DNA of 64,000 nucleotides, taken from positions 62,001 through 126,000 of the forward strand of contig JANREX010000060.1 of the NCBI GenBank assembly GCA_030758115.1, read 5' to 3'. A program made the translations under genes and the position numbers. Under the pieces are notes generated by a model. That model ran no database searches, had not been told where the DNA came from, and worked only from the letters and a program-made list of their open reading frames with translations. How positions within the stretch are numbered: the stretch's first letter is position 1; each line of letters starts with the position of its first letter. Source of the stretch: Paracoccaceae bacterium (GTDB lineage Bacteria > Pseudomonadota > Alphaproteobacteria > Rhodobacterales > Rhodobacteraceae). This document shows, one piece after another, positions 28,201 to 38,000 of the stretch.

Positions 28201-28518
28201 TCAATTCCCCGCAAGTGCGCGCAAGAAGGCCGAAAGGGCCACGAGAAGAAAAACCGCCGCCAGGGCATAGCCCCAGACCGGCAGGCGCGGACCAAGTACG
28301 CGGTGCGTCAGATGCGCCAGACCCGCAAGGGCCACACCGGGGGCTGCCATCAAGGCATAGGTGCCGCCAAGGCCCTTGCCCGCGAGGCCCCCGGTGGCAA
28401 ACCACAGCACCGCCAGAAAGACCGCCGCGATTCCGATGCCCGCCGCCGCCTGGCGACCGGGCGGCAAAAGGCACAGCGACAGGGCCACGACCGCTGGCAC
28501 CAGCAGCAGAGGGATCAT
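28201..28518 (-). CDS. Small multi-pass membrane protein inserted between glcE and glcF
   Basis: MIPLLLVPAVVALSLCLLPPGRQAAAGIGIAAVFLAVLWFATGGLAG...VWGYALAAVFLLVALSAFLRALAGN; ATGA overlap with glcE stop. Confidence 0.75.
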   Translation of the reverse strand: MIPLLLVPAVVALSLCLLPPGRQAAAGIGIAAVFLAVLWFATGGLAGKGLGGTYALMAAPGVALAGLAHLTHRVLGPRLPVWGYALAAVFLLVALSAFLRALAGN

Positions 28519-29630
28519 GACGCCACCAGGGGCGACATGTCCGTTTCGGCGGCGAAGATGCCACGCGGGTCGAAACGCGCGCGAATGCCGGACGACAGCG
28601 CTGCCAGGGCTGGCGGCTCGGGTTGCTCCATGGGAAAGCGCGCGCGCGTGTCCGCGCCTGCGCGCACAAGCGTTGCATGGCCATTGAAGGCACCAAGGCG
28701 GGACCGCAGATCCGTGCCAGGCGCCATCCTGAGCCAGACAAGCCCCCCGCCCCAATCATACAGCGCCTCATCCGCACCGGCGCGCGCCACCAGACCGGGC
28801 GCATCGCTGGGCTTGACGGACAGGCGCCAGATATCTCCTTCGGCGCTCTGGAACGGGGCAACATCGCGAATTGCGGCCCAACGCTCGACGCTCTCTTCGA
28901 CCTCGCCACCCAGCATCTCGCGCAATTTCCCGGCGCGATAGGCCACGGAACCGGCAAATCCTTCGATCCGCAGATATGTTCCCTGCCCCGGCCAATGGGC
29001 GGCACCCGTCACCTCGTAGGGCGAGCCAAGAGCGCGGGACATCGCCTGCACGGCGGCCATGTCATCCAGATCCGGCAGGACCAGGGTCACGGCCACTTCG
29101 GGCATGGGCAACACCTTGAAGGAAACCTCGCTCAGCACACCCAGGCGCCCGCGCGAGCCTGCCATCAGCTTGACCAGGTCATAGCCGGTGACGTTCTTCA
29201 TCACCCGGCCGCCGTTCTTCAGGATACGTCCCGTCCCGTCGACAAAGCGCACACCCAACAGGAAATCACGCGCGGCCCCCACCTGGATGCGGCGCGGACC
29301 GCTGACGTTGCCGCCCACCACACCGCCGATGGTGGGTGTGCCACTGGTCCCCAGCAATCCCCGGTGATCCATCGGCTCGAATGGAAGACGCTGACCTTCG
29401 GATGCCAGCGCGGCCTCGATCGCGTCCACCGGCGTTCCGGCCTGGGCGACAAGTGTCAAAGAGCCGGGCTCGTAGAGCGTGATGCCCGACAGGCCCCGTG
29501 CGGTCAGCACATCGGTATCCCTGGCATCCGCGACGGATCGTGTTCCGCCACCGATGATCTGCAAGCGTCTGGTCGCGCCTGCGACCATTTCGGCCAATTC
29601 GGCCTCTGTCCGGGGGGTCATCATTTTCAT
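28515..29630 (-). CDS. glcE: Glycolate oxidase FAD-binding subunit GlcE
   Basis: 'MTPRTEAELAEMVAGA', 'LLGTSGTPTIGGVVGGNVSGPRRIQVGAARDFLLGVRFVDGTGRILKNGGRVMKNVTGYDLVKLMAGS'. Confidence 0.93.
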   Translation of the reverse strand: MKMMTPRTEAELAEMVAGATRRLQIIGGGTRSVADARDTDVLTARGLSGITLYEPGSLTLVAQAGTPVDAIEAALASEGQRLPFEPMDHRGLLGTSGTPTIGGVVGGNVSGPRRIQVGAARDFLLGVRFVDGTGRILKNGGRVMKNVTGYDLVKLMAGSRGRLGVLSEVSFKVLPMPEVAVTLVLPDLDDMAAVQAMSRALGSPYEVTGAAHWPGQGTYLRIEGFAGSVAYRAGKLREMLGGEVEESVERWAAIRDVAPFQSAEGDIWRLSVKPSDAPGLVARAGADEALYDWGGGLVWLRMAPGTDLRSRLGAFNGHATLVRAGADTRARFPMEQPEPPALAALSSGIRARFDPRGIFAAETDMSPLVAS

Positions 29631-29672
29631 CTTGCCAAAATACTCCGGGGGTCCGGGGGCAGCACCCCCGGC
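29625..29672. repeat. GC-rich intergenic repeat/hairpin between glcE and glcD
   Basis: CATCTTGCCAAAATACTCCGGGGGTCCGGGGGCAGCACCCCCGG; related head (TTGCCAAAATA) to other repeat copies, with CCGGGGGCAGCACCCCCGG stem. Confidence 0.6.
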
Positions 29673-29678
29673 GCAATG

Positions 29679-31112
29679 TCAGGCAGCGCGGCGCGCTTCG
29701 GAAGCTTGCAGCGGGAACACCTTCGCCGGGTTCAGCAACCATTTCGGATCGAACACGTCCTTGACCGCCATCTGGATGTCCAGATCGTCAGGGTCGAACT
29801 GATCCACCATGAGGTCGCGCTTTTCGATGCCGACGCCATGTTCCCCGGTCAGGCAGCCGCCCACCTCGACACACAGACGCAGGATATCGGCGCCAAAAGC
29901 CTCGCAGAGTTCCAGATCGCCGGGCTTGTTGGCATCGAACAGGATCAGCGGGTGCATATTGCCATCACCGGCGTGGAACACGTTGCCCACATCCAGGCCG
30001 TATTGCTTGCTCATCTCGCCGATGCGGCGCAGCACGAAGGGCAGCTGGCTGACCGGGATCGTTCCATCGAGGCACATGTAGTCGTTGATCTGCCCCATCG
30101 CCCCGAAAGCCGATTTGCGTCCCAGCCAGATCCGCGCGCTTTCGTCGGCCGATTTGCTTTCACGCAACTCCACCGGATTATGTTGCCGGGCAATGGCGAC
30201 GATCCGCTCCAGCTGCTCGTCGATTTCGGCATCCGAGCCTTCGACCTCGACGATCAGAAGCGCCTCGCAGTCGGGGTATCCCGCCTTGGCGAAGGCTTCG
30301 GTCGCGCGGATGCAGGGGCGGTCCATGAACTCGATCGCGACAGGCAGGACGCCCGCCTTGATGATGTCGGACACGCATTCGCCCGCCACCTCGTTGCTGT
30401 CAAAGCCCATCAGGACGGGGCGTGCGCCTTCGGGCTTGCGCAGGATGCGCAGCGTGGCCTCGGTCACGACGCCCAGCTGGCCCTCGGAGCCGCAGATCAC
30501 GCCCAGCAGATCCAGACCGCCGGAATCCAGATGCGCGCCGCCGATCTCGACCACGGTGCCATCCATCAGCACCATGGTCACGCCCATCAGGTTGTTGGTG
30601 GTCACGCCGTATTTCAGGCAATGCGCCCCGCCCGAGTTCATCGCGATATTGCCGGCAATCGCACAGGCCAGCTGGCTGGAAGGATCAGGCGCATAGAAGA
30701 AGTCATATTCCTCGACTGCGCCCGTCACGCTGAGGTTGGTGCGGCCAGACTGCACACGTACGAAACGGTTCTCGTAATCGGTTTCCAGAACGGCATTCAT
30801 CCGCGCCACGCCAAGGATGACGCTATCGGCGGTCGGCAATGCGCCACCCGCCAGCGATGTGCCCGATCCACGCGGCACCACCGGCACCCCCATTTCGTGA
30901 CAGATCCGCAAAACATCGGAGACTTCCTGTGTCGTCGACGGCAATACTGCCGCCATGGGCGGGCAGCGATAGGCCGTCAGCGCGTCACATTCATAGGCAC
31001 GGGTCTCGGATTCCAGATGGATCACCGCATCCGGCGGCAAGACCTGCAACAGCCGCTCGACCAGGCGCGGTTTCTTCGCCAAAATCACTGGGTTCGGGCT
31101 TGGCATGTCCAT
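29679..31112 (-). CDS. glcD: Glycolate oxidase subunit GlcD (FAD-linked oxidase)
   Basis: 'PVVPRGSGTSLAGGALPTADSVILGVARMN', 'IAGNIAMNSGGAHCLKYGVTTNNLMGV', 'GHVFHAGDGN'-like 'VGNVFHAGDGNMHPLILFD', 'CLTGEHGVGIEKRDLM'. Confidence 0.95.
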   Translation of the reverse strand: MDMPSPNPVILAKKPRLVERLLQVLPPDAVIHLESETRAYECDALTAYRCPPMAAVLPSTTQEVSDVLRICHEMGVPVVPRGSGTSLAGGALPTADSVILGVARMNAVLETDYENRFVRVQSGRTNLSVTGAVEEYDFFYAPDPSSQLACAIAGNIAMNSGGAHCLKYGVTTNNLMGVTMVLMDGTVVEIGGAHLDSGGLDLLGVICGSEGQLGVVTEATLRILRKPEGARPVLMGFDSNEVAGECVSDIIKAGVLPVAIEFMDRPCIRATEAFAKAGYPDCEALLIVEVEGSDAEIDEQLERIVAIARQHNPVELRESKSADESARIWLGRKSAFGAMGQINDYMCLDGTIPVSQLPFVLRRIGEMSKQYGLDVGNVFHAGDGNMHPLILFDANKPGDLELCEAFGADILRLCVEVGGCLTGEHGVGIEKRDLMVDQFDPDDLDIQMAVKDVFDPKWLLNPAKVFPLQASEARRAA

Positions 31113-31131
31113 CTCAGGTCTCCTCCTGGGT

Positions 31132-31154
31132 ATTGGTAAGAAAATATAACCAAT
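31132..31154. promoter_or_regulatory. Inverted repeat upstream of glcD, candidate regulator operator
   Basis: ATTGGT-N11-ACCAAT just upstream of the glcD start. Confidence 0.45.
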
Positions 31155-31198
31155 TTATACGTCTGGCAAGTCAAGATATGTCGCACTAGGATTTTGGC

Positions 31199-31918
31199 AT
31201 GACTTGGACAGATCGCCTAGGATTGTTCGGCCCGCTGGATCTTGCGGGGCTTGCCCTGCTTTTCATGGGCTGGATCGTGATAGGCTGGCGGATCGAGGCA
31301 CAGAACAGCGCGCACCCGTCGGTCTCTGTGCTCATGGCGGAATACAGGCGGGAATGGATGCGGATGATGGTGAGCCGTCAGACGCGAATGTTCGATGCGC
31401 AGGTGCTCAGCACGCTGCGGCAAGGGGCCTCGTTCTTTGCTTCGGCCACGATGATCGCCATCGGTGGTGGCCTTGCCCTGATCGGCAACGCCGAGCGGCT
31501 GCAAGGCCTGGCCAGTGACCTGACCATGACCCAGGATCCGATCTTTGTCTGGGAGGTGAAGCTGCTGGTCACGCTGATTTTCCTGGCCAACGCCTTTCTG
31601 AAGTTCGTGTGGTCGCATCGATTGTTCGGCTATTGCGCGGTGCTGATCGCGGCCGTGCCCAACGATCCGGAAGACACCGCGGCGATACCCCGCGCGGCCA
31701 AAGCCGCCGAGGTCAACATCACTGCGGCGCGCAGCTTCAACCGCGGCCTGCGCTCGGTCTATTTCGCTTTGGGCAGCGCCGCCTGGTTCCTGGGAACCTT
31801 GCCGCTGATCGCCGCCACGCTGATCACCCTGTTCGTCCTCTGGCGGCGGGAATTCGCCTCGCAATCACGGGCGATCCTGGTGGCCCAGACGGACGGCATG
31901 GGCCACACGCAGACGTGA
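31199..31918 (+). CDS. DUF599 family membrane protein
   Basis: 'MAEYRREWMRMMVSRQTRMFDAQVLSTLRQGASFFASATMIAIGGGLALIGNAE...FVWSHRLFGYCAVLIAAVPN'. Confidence 0.83.
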   Translation: MTWTDRLGLFGPLDLAGLALLFMGWIVIGWRIEAQNSAHPSVSVLMAEYRREWMRMMVSRQTRMFDAQVLSTLRQGASFFASATMIAIGGGLALIGNAERLQGLASDLTMTQDPIFVWEVKLLVTLIFLANAFLKFVWSHRLFGYCAVLIAAVPNDPEDTAAIPRAAKAAEVNITAARSFNRGLRSVYFALGSAAWFLGTLPLIAATLITLFVLWRREFASQSRAILVAQTDGMGHTQT

Positions 31919-31953
31919 GCGGGCATGGCAGTCCAGCCTGATAGGATAGGGTC

Positions 31954-32322
31954 ATGACATCCCGGTTTGCAGCACTTATCCCGACCTTTCTTTGCCTGTC
32001 CGCCCCGGTCGTGATGGCAGATCCCCCACAGATCGTGGGGGTCACGGCCACACATGCCAGCATGGGTTGGCGATTCGACGTCAGTATCAGTCACCCCGAC
32101 ACGGGCTGGGATCATTACGCCGATGGCTGGGAAGTGCTGGATCCGGCCGGCAACCGCCTGGGCTATCGCGAACTGTTCCATCCCCATGTGGACGAGCAGC
32201 CCTTCACCCGCAGCCTGAGCAACGTCATGGTCCCCGATGGCACGACCGAGGTGTTGATCAGGACAAGCTGCTCGCGCGATGGATGGTCAGAGCAGACATT
32301 CCGCGTGACCCTGCGGCGCTGA
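31954..32322 (+). CDS. Secreted protein of unknown function
   Basis: Signal peptide then 'PPQIVGVTATHASMGWRFDVSISHPDTGWDHYADGWEVLDPAGNRLGYRELFHPHVDEQPFTRSLSNV'. Confidence 0.75.
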   Translation: MTSRFAALIPTFLCLSAPVVMADPPQIVGVTATHASMGWRFDVSISHPDTGWDHYADGWEVLDPAGNRLGYRELFHPHVDEQPFTRSLSNVMVPDGTTEVLIRTSCSRDGWSEQTFRVTLRR

Positions 32323-32326
32323 TGCG

Positions 32327-34375
32327 TCAGCGGCGGCCTTCGCGCAGCCACGCCCCCACGATCAGCCCGGATGCGAGCAACAGCACCAGCCAGGCGGGCA
32401 GCAGCGGCATCTGACGCAGATCGCGCGTCTCGAACGCGTCGCGCGGGGTCAGGCCGATCCAACCGCGCCCGGCGGCAGGGCGGCCCGCGCTGACCTCGCG
32501 GATCGCGGGCAGCCCGTCCGCCAGCGGCAGAACGCCACCGCGCAGCCTGTCAATTGCGGGCTGCATCACCGCGCCTGTCGCGATGGTCTGCTCGAATTCG
32601 CGCGGGGCCGCAGGGCCAAGGCCGATCACGGCAGACTGATCGCCATCCGTCAAACGGTAAAGCCCGATCTCAGGTCCATCGTAGACGGCTTCGAACTGGC
32701 CGGGGCTGACTTCCGTCAGGGGCACTTCGATTTCCTCACCCCCCGGCGTGATGATCGTGACCGGGCCGGCGCTGTCTTCCAATGTCCGACGGATGATCCG
32801 CATCCGTTGGCCCGTGGGTTCGGCCCATATCGCCTCTTCCTCAAGCTCGGGTTCCTTCATCATCCAGTGGGCCAGGCGGCGCAGCAGTTCAAGCTGCGGC
32901 CCACCGCCCTCGTAGCCCCGGTCCCAGAGCCACGCCTGATCCGAGGCAAGCAGCGCGATCCGCCCCTCGTCGACACGGTCAAGGATCAACAGCGGGCGAT
33001 CGTCTATACCGGACATGACGACATTGCCACGCTCGGTCTCAAGGTCGATCTGGCGCAGCCAGCGGCCCCAATCCTCGCCCTCGGGGGGGGCAAGCCCCGC
33101 CGTGACAGGATGCCGTTGCCCCATGTCGGTGACCCGGGGCACGAACCCTTCCTCGATCACGCGCGCCGTCGGGCGCGCGGGCAGAACGGTGGACAGCGGT
33201 GAGCGATACAGCGACGAGGCCGTCGCGAAATCGGGCCCGGCCGCAACCAGCACCGCGCCGCCCTTGCGGACATAGTCGGCGACGTTTTCAAGGTAGAGCG
33301 TGGGCAGGATGCCCCGCCGCTTGTAGCGATCGAAGATGATCAGATCGAAATCCTCGATCTTCTCCATGAACAGTTCGCGCGTGGGAAAGGCGATCAGCGA
33401 CAGTTCCGATACCGGCACGCCATCCTGCTTGTCGGGTGGGCGCAGGATGGTGAAATGCACCAGGTCGACCGAGCTGTCCGATTTCAAAAGGTTGCGCCAT
33501 GTGCGCCCCCCGGCATGGGGTTGGCCCGACACCAGCAAGACGCGCAAACGGTCGCGCACGCCGTTGATCTGCACCAGGGCGGTGTTGTTGCGGTCGGTCA
33601 GTTCGCCCTCGGCCTGCGGCACCGTGAACTGGATCACGTTGCGCCCGCCATGCGGCAGGGTCACCGGCAATTCGAAGGTGCGGCCGATCTCGATCTCGTA
33701 GCGCTGCGGCTCACCGCCATCGACCGAGATTTCAAGCGGCGCGCGGGTCACCCCCTGGGGCGCGGCCCCCATGTCCTCGACCCGCAGGGACAGCATCACC
33801 GGTTCACCCAGAATGGCAAAGGCCGGGGCATTTTCCACGATCAGGCGGCGATCCCAGTCATCCGGCAGACCGGTGTGCAGCAGATGCAGGGGTGCGGGCA
33901 ATTCGGGCGCGCGGTCCATGTCATGAACGCGCCCATCGCCCAGCGCCACGATCCCGGCGATCCGCCCGCGCGGCTCTTGCGTCAGGGCCTCGTTCAAGGC
34001 GGTCATCAACTGGGTGCCGCTGTCACCTTCACCATCGGGCACCTCGATCCGGCGCACTTCGGTATTGGGGCGCGCGGCCAGTTCGGCCTCAAGCGCATCC
34101 GCGGCCTCAAGGGTCCTGGCTGCGCGGTCGCCCAGCGCCTGGCTGGATGAGCGGTCAACCAGCATCAGCACGATGTCCGACAGCGCTGCGCGGTCTTCTT
34201 CCTGCCAGTTCGGCCCGCTGAGCGCAGCCAGCACGACCAGGCCCGCCATCAGGCGCAGCGCCCAGCCCGACAGGCCACGCATCAAGGCCAGAGCAGCGGC
34301 AATCACGACAATCGCACCCAGCACAGCCAGAACGGCCCAGGGCAGAAGCGGATCAAAGATGATCTGTCCGGTCAT
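32327..34375 (-). CDS. Large membrane protein with VWA-like and glutamine-amidotransferase-like regions
   Basis: N-terminal TMs, 'VLMLVDRSSSQALGDRAA' (MIDAS-like DxSxS), C-terminal TM; 4-nt overlap with DUF4159 gene. Confidence 0.75.
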   Translation of the reverse strand: MTGQIIFDPLLPWAVLAVLGAIVVIAAALALMRGLSGWALRLMAGLVVLAALSGPNWQEEDRAALSDIVLMLVDRSSSQALGDRAARTLEAADALEAELAARPNTEVRRIEVPDGEGDSGTQLMTALNEALTQEPRGRIAGIVALGDGRVHDMDRAPELPAPLHLLHTGLPDDWDRRLIVENAPAFAILGEPVMLSLRVEDMGAAPQGVTRAPLEISVDGGEPQRYEIEIGRTFELPVTLPHGGRNVIQFTVPQAEGELTDRNNTALVQINGVRDRLRVLLVSGQPHAGGRTWRNLLKSDSSVDLVHFTILRPPDKQDGVPVSELSLIAFPTRELFMEKIEDFDLIIFDRYKRRGILPTLYLENVADYVRKGGAVLVAAGPDFATASSLYRSPLSTVLPARPTARVIEEGFVPRVTDMGQRHPVTAGLAPPEGEDWGRWLRQIDLETERGNVVMSGIDDRPLLILDRVDEGRIALLASDQAWLWDRGYEGGGPQLELLRRLAHWMMKEPELEEEAIWAEPTGQRMRIIRRTLEDSAGPVTIITPGGEEIEVPLTEVSPGQFEAVYDGPEIGLYRLTDGDQSAVIGLGPAAPREFEQTIATGAVMQPAIDRLRGGVLPLADGLPAIREVSAGRPAAGRGWIGLTPRDAFETRDLRQMPLLPAWLVLLLASGLIVGAWLREGRR

Positions 34376-37119
34376 TGGCCCAGCCTGTCCAGAAGTGCTG
34401 GCACATGGACCTGGTCGGATTTGTAGTTACCCGTCAGCACATGCATCACCAGATTGACGCCAAAGCGGAAGGCCAGTTCGCGCTGCCGCTCGCCGCCGAA
34501 ACCACGCCCCACGGGAAACAGGGCATTGCCCCGCTCATCCATGGCCCAGGCGGCGGCCCAGTCATTGCCGCCGATCACAACGGGCGTGACACCATCGTTG
34601 AGATTTCGGAACGGCATGCCTTCGATCCTTTCGGCGTCCGCCGGTGCCGCCTCGACCCAGACGTCGCGGGCGGTGTGACGACCGGGGAAATCCTGCAAGA
34701 GATAGAAGGTCCGCGTGATCACGTGGTCTTCGGGGATCGGCTCCAGCGCGGGAATATCCAGCGGCGCCGCCAATTGCTGCAACTTGCGGCCATTCGGGCT
34801 GGCGGCACCGAACCCGGCGACATCGGCATCGCGCGTATCGAACAGGATCATGCCGCCCGAGCGCAGATAGCGGTTCAGCTTTTCATAGGCATCGACCGAG
34901 GGCGTGGGCTGTTCCGGCGTGATCGGCCAGTAGAGGAACGGGAAAAGCCCGATCTCATCCGTCTCGAGGTTCACCGCCATCGGCTCGCCCGGTTCGACCG
35001 AAGTGCGGAAGAACAGTGTCTCGGACAGCCCCCGCAGACCCGCCTGCGCTGTCTGATCCAGACGGGCATCGCCGGTGACGATATGGCCAAGCCGCAGTTC
35101 GGATGTCGCTGCGATGGCAAAGGCATCATCGGCCGCCGCATCACGCGGCAGCGCGGACAGCGCTGCCAGCAGGATCACGGCAGCCCTTGCCCCCATCAGG
35201 CGCCCCGACAGGGCAAGCGAAGCGATCACATCAGCCAGCAGAAGGGTCAGCGCCGCCGCCAGAAGGTAACCGGCAAGCGGCGTTTCCGCGGGCCGCGACA
35301 ATCCTTCGACGGGAATGCGCGCCGGCCATGCGGCAGGTGACAGGACGGTATCGGCGGAAATGGTGTTGCGCGCGATGCGGCGGTCATTGCCGTCATAAAG
35401 ACCGGGCCGCAGATCCGGCCCCAGCGGATCCGACAGCAAGGCCGCCCCATCCACGCCAGGCAGGGTTTGCGCGTCCTGGACGCGGCCGAACCCGTCAAGC
35501 ACCGTCACGGGCTGCCATGATGTGCCCTCAAGATCCTCGGCCACCAGACCCTGGCCCACGGAAGACACCGCAAGCCGTTCCAGCATCCGCACGAACAGAC
35601 CCGACAACGGCAGGCTGGACCATTCGGCATTGGCCGTCACATGCATCAGCACGACATGCCCCTGGCCCACCGGTTTGCGCGTCACAAGGGGCGTTCCATC
35701 GGTCAGCTGGGCAATCACGCGATCGGCAAGGGTGGGGTCCGGCTGCGCCATCACCTGCGCCGTGACGGTCACGTCATCAGGGATCGGCAGGCCGAAGAAC
35801 GGGCTGTCCTCGGTGAAGGGTGCCAGCGTCTTGGGATCGCCCCAGCTCATGGCGCCACCAACGGTCCTGCCACCAGCCCTGAGCCTGACCGGCATCAGCG
35901 GGTGTTCTTCCGTCCGGCTGACCTCGCTTGCCGCAAGGCGCGGCCCGGCGAACCGCAACAGAAGGCCGCCATCCTCGGTCCATTCCAGCAGCGCGTCTTC
36001 TTCCGAGGGCGAGAGCGTCGCGATATCGGCCAGAATGATGACATCGGGATTTGCCGGAAGCAGATCGATCAGCTCGCCCTCCAGCAGGTCGGCATTCGGC
36101 GCGAGGGCCTGACGCAGGTAATGCAACGGTGACAGCAGTTCCAGACCTTCGCGGTCATCGCGCCCTGCGATCAGCGCAACCTCGCGGCGGCTGAGACTGT
36201 CATCCGACAGGGCCACGGCCCCGGTGCTGCGCAGACCTTCGATCTCGAATCGCGTGATGCGCGCCCGCAGTTCCGAAGGCAGGCTTGCCTCGGTCAAGGC
36301 TTCGGTCGCACCCTGTTCGAACTGCAAGGGCAGGTTCGCCAGAACACGCGGCGTTCCGGACGGGTCCAGCCCATGCGCGGCAACCGTCAGATCCAGCGCC
36401 GGGCCAGCACTGGCGCGGCGGGCGGCAAGCTGCAGAACGCCGTCCTGATAGACGGCAGGCAGCATCGCGACAGGGCTGCGGCCAGAGGCAAAGACGCGCA
36501 CCGCGCCACGTGCCTCCAATGCAGTCAGCAGGTCGTCACGACCGTCGAACGACAGGCCATCGGTGAACCAAAGCGTCTCGAATCCGCCCTCGGGCAGCAG
36601 CGCGATGGCCCGCGCCACCATCTCGGGGGTCGGCGTCCAGGGTTGCGGCACCATCCCGGCGACGCGGCTGCGCCACAGGTCCGCAGATTGAAACGCCGCC
36701 TGTTCCGGCGCGCTCAACCGCAGAATGGCGGCGGCACGCCCCTCGCGCCCAGCTTCGGCCAGCATGCGGTCCGCAAGTTCGGCGCGCCCGGTCCAGTCCT
36801 GCGCCCCGGCCCAGCCACCATCCATCACGATCAGAACCGGGCCGCTGCCCGGCTGGCGATCGGCCTGCGGGTTCAGAACCGGCCCCGCAAGCCCGATGAT
36901 CACCGCCGCGACGGCCAGCATCCGCAGCAACAGCAGCCACCAGGGGGTGCGATCCGTGACGCTTTCGTCATCCTTGAGGCCCAGGAGCAGGGCGACACCG
37001 GGAAAGCGCCGGCGGATCGGCGCAGGCGGCACCGCCCGCAGGATGATCCACAGGATCGGCAAGGCCAGCAGGCCCAGCAGCAGCCAAGGGGCCGCGAAAC
37101 CGATGGGGCCGATCATCAT
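34372..37119 (-). CDS. BatA N-terminal domain / DUF4159 protein
   Basis: N-terminal double-TM 'MMIGPIGFAAPWLLLGLLALPILWIILRAVPPAPIRRRFPGVALLLG'; C-terminal DUF4159-like 'NRYLRSGGMILFDTRDAD...DHVITRTFYLLQDFPGR'. Confidence 0.82.
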   Translation of the reverse strand: MMIGPIGFAAPWLLLGLLALPILWIILRAVPPAPIRRRFPGVALLLGLKDDESVTDRTPWWLLLLRMLAVAAVIIGLAGPVLNPQADRQPGSGPVLIVMDGGWAGAQDWTGRAELADRMLAEAGREGRAAAILRLSAPEQAAFQSADLWRSRVAGMVPQPWTPTPEMVARAIALLPEGGFETLWFTDGLSFDGRDDLLTALEARGAVRVFASGRSPVAMLPAVYQDGVLQLAARRASAGPALDLTVAAHGLDPSGTPRVLANLPLQFEQGATEALTEASLPSELRARITRFEIEGLRSTGAVALSDDSLSRREVALIAGRDDREGLELLSPLHYLRQALAPNADLLEGELIDLLPANPDVIILADIATLSPSEEDALLEWTEDGGLLLRFAGPRLAASEVSRTEEHPLMPVRLRAGGRTVGGAMSWGDPKTLAPFTEDSPFFGLPIPDDVTVTAQVMAQPDPTLADRVIAQLTDGTPLVTRKPVGQGHVVLMHVTANAEWSSLPLSGLFVRMLERLAVSSVGQGLVAEDLEGTSWQPVTVLDGFGRVQDAQTLPGVDGAALLSDPLGPDLRPGLYDGNDRRIARNTISADTVLSPAAWPARIPVEGLSRPAETPLAGYLLAAALTLLLADVIASLALSGRLMGARAAVILLAALSALPRDAAADDAFAIAATSELRLGHIVTGDARLDQTAQAGLRGLSETLFFRTSVEPGEPMAVNLETDEIGLFPFLYWPITPEQPTPSVDAYEKLNRYLRSGGMILFDTRDADVAGFGAASPNGRKLQQLAAPLDIPALEPIPEDHVITRTFYLLQDFPGRHTARDVWVEAAPADAERIEGMPFRNLNDGVTPVVIGGNDWAAAWAMDERGNALFPVGRGFGGERQRELAFRFGVNLVMHVLTGNYKSDQVHVPALLDRLGQ

Positions 37120-38000
37120 GTGCCCGCCCCCCGCTCCAACGCGCGCCAGACCCACAGAAGCGCCGATTGCGCCGCAGCATCGGTGTGGTGGCACTGATAC
37201 TGCCAACCCGTTGCCGCGCACAGATCGGCCAGCGCCGCCTTGCGTTCGGCCAACCGTTCGAGGTAGCGCCCCCGCAGATCGCCCGCTTTCAGCGTCTCAT
37301 GTGCAAGTGTACCGCCCATGCTTTGAAAGATCGTGCGCCCGTGGAATGGAAACGCTTCCTCGCTGGGATCCAGAACCTGGATCAAGACGCCACGCACCCC
37401 ACGATCCGCAGCCTTGGTCAACGCGGCCTGCACAGGCGCGAGGTCGGACAGGAAATCGGATACGAACATGGCGCGCGCCTGCGGGATCATCGCCCGCGCT
37501 TCGGGAATACCGTAATCCGTATCCTCATCGCGGCTGAACATCTCGGCCAACCTGAGCAGTTGCGCATTCCCGCGGCGTGGCGGCAGGGCGGTGCCGGTCA
37601 GGCCCACACGCTCCCCGCCGCGCACCAGAAGCACCGCCACGGCCAGTGCCAGAAGGCGCGCGCGATCAGCCTTTTCAGGCAGGTTAGGGTCTGATGCAAA
37701 GCGCATCGATGCCGCCTGATCCACCCAGAGCATCACGCTTTGCGCGATCTGCCATTCCCGTTCGCGCACGAATTGCGTGTCACCGCGCGCGGAACGGCGC
37801 CAGTCGATCATCCTGACAGGGTCGCCCTGCTGGACGGGGCGGTATTGCCAGAAATCATCCCCCTGTCCTGCGCGCCGGCGACCGTGCTCACCCAGCAGCA
37901 CGGTGCCTGCCAGATGTTCGGCGCGGGCCAGCAACGGCGGAAAGCGCGCGGCTTCGGCCTCGGCCCTGGCGCGGAGAGTCAGGGGATTGGGTTGGGTCAC
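37116..38000 (-). CDS. DUF58 domain protein
   Basis: 'GRRRAGQGDDFWQYRPVQQGDPVRMIDWRRSARGDTQFVREREWQIAQSVMLWVDQAASM'. Confidence 0.88.
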   Translation of the reverse strand: MTQPNPLTLRARAEAEAARFPPLLARAEHLAGTVLLGEHGRRRAGQGDDFWQYRPVQQGDPVRMIDWRRSARGDTQFVREREWQIAQSVMLWVDQAASMRFASDPNLPEKADRARLLALAVAVLLVRGGERVGLTGTALPPRRGNAQLLRLAEMFSRDEDTDYGIPEARAMIPQARAMFVSDFLSDLAPVQAALTKAADRGVRGVLIQVLDPSEEAFPFHGRTIFQSMGGTLAHETLKAGDLRGRYLERLAERKAALADLCAATGWQYQCHHTDAAAQSALLWVWRALERGAGT

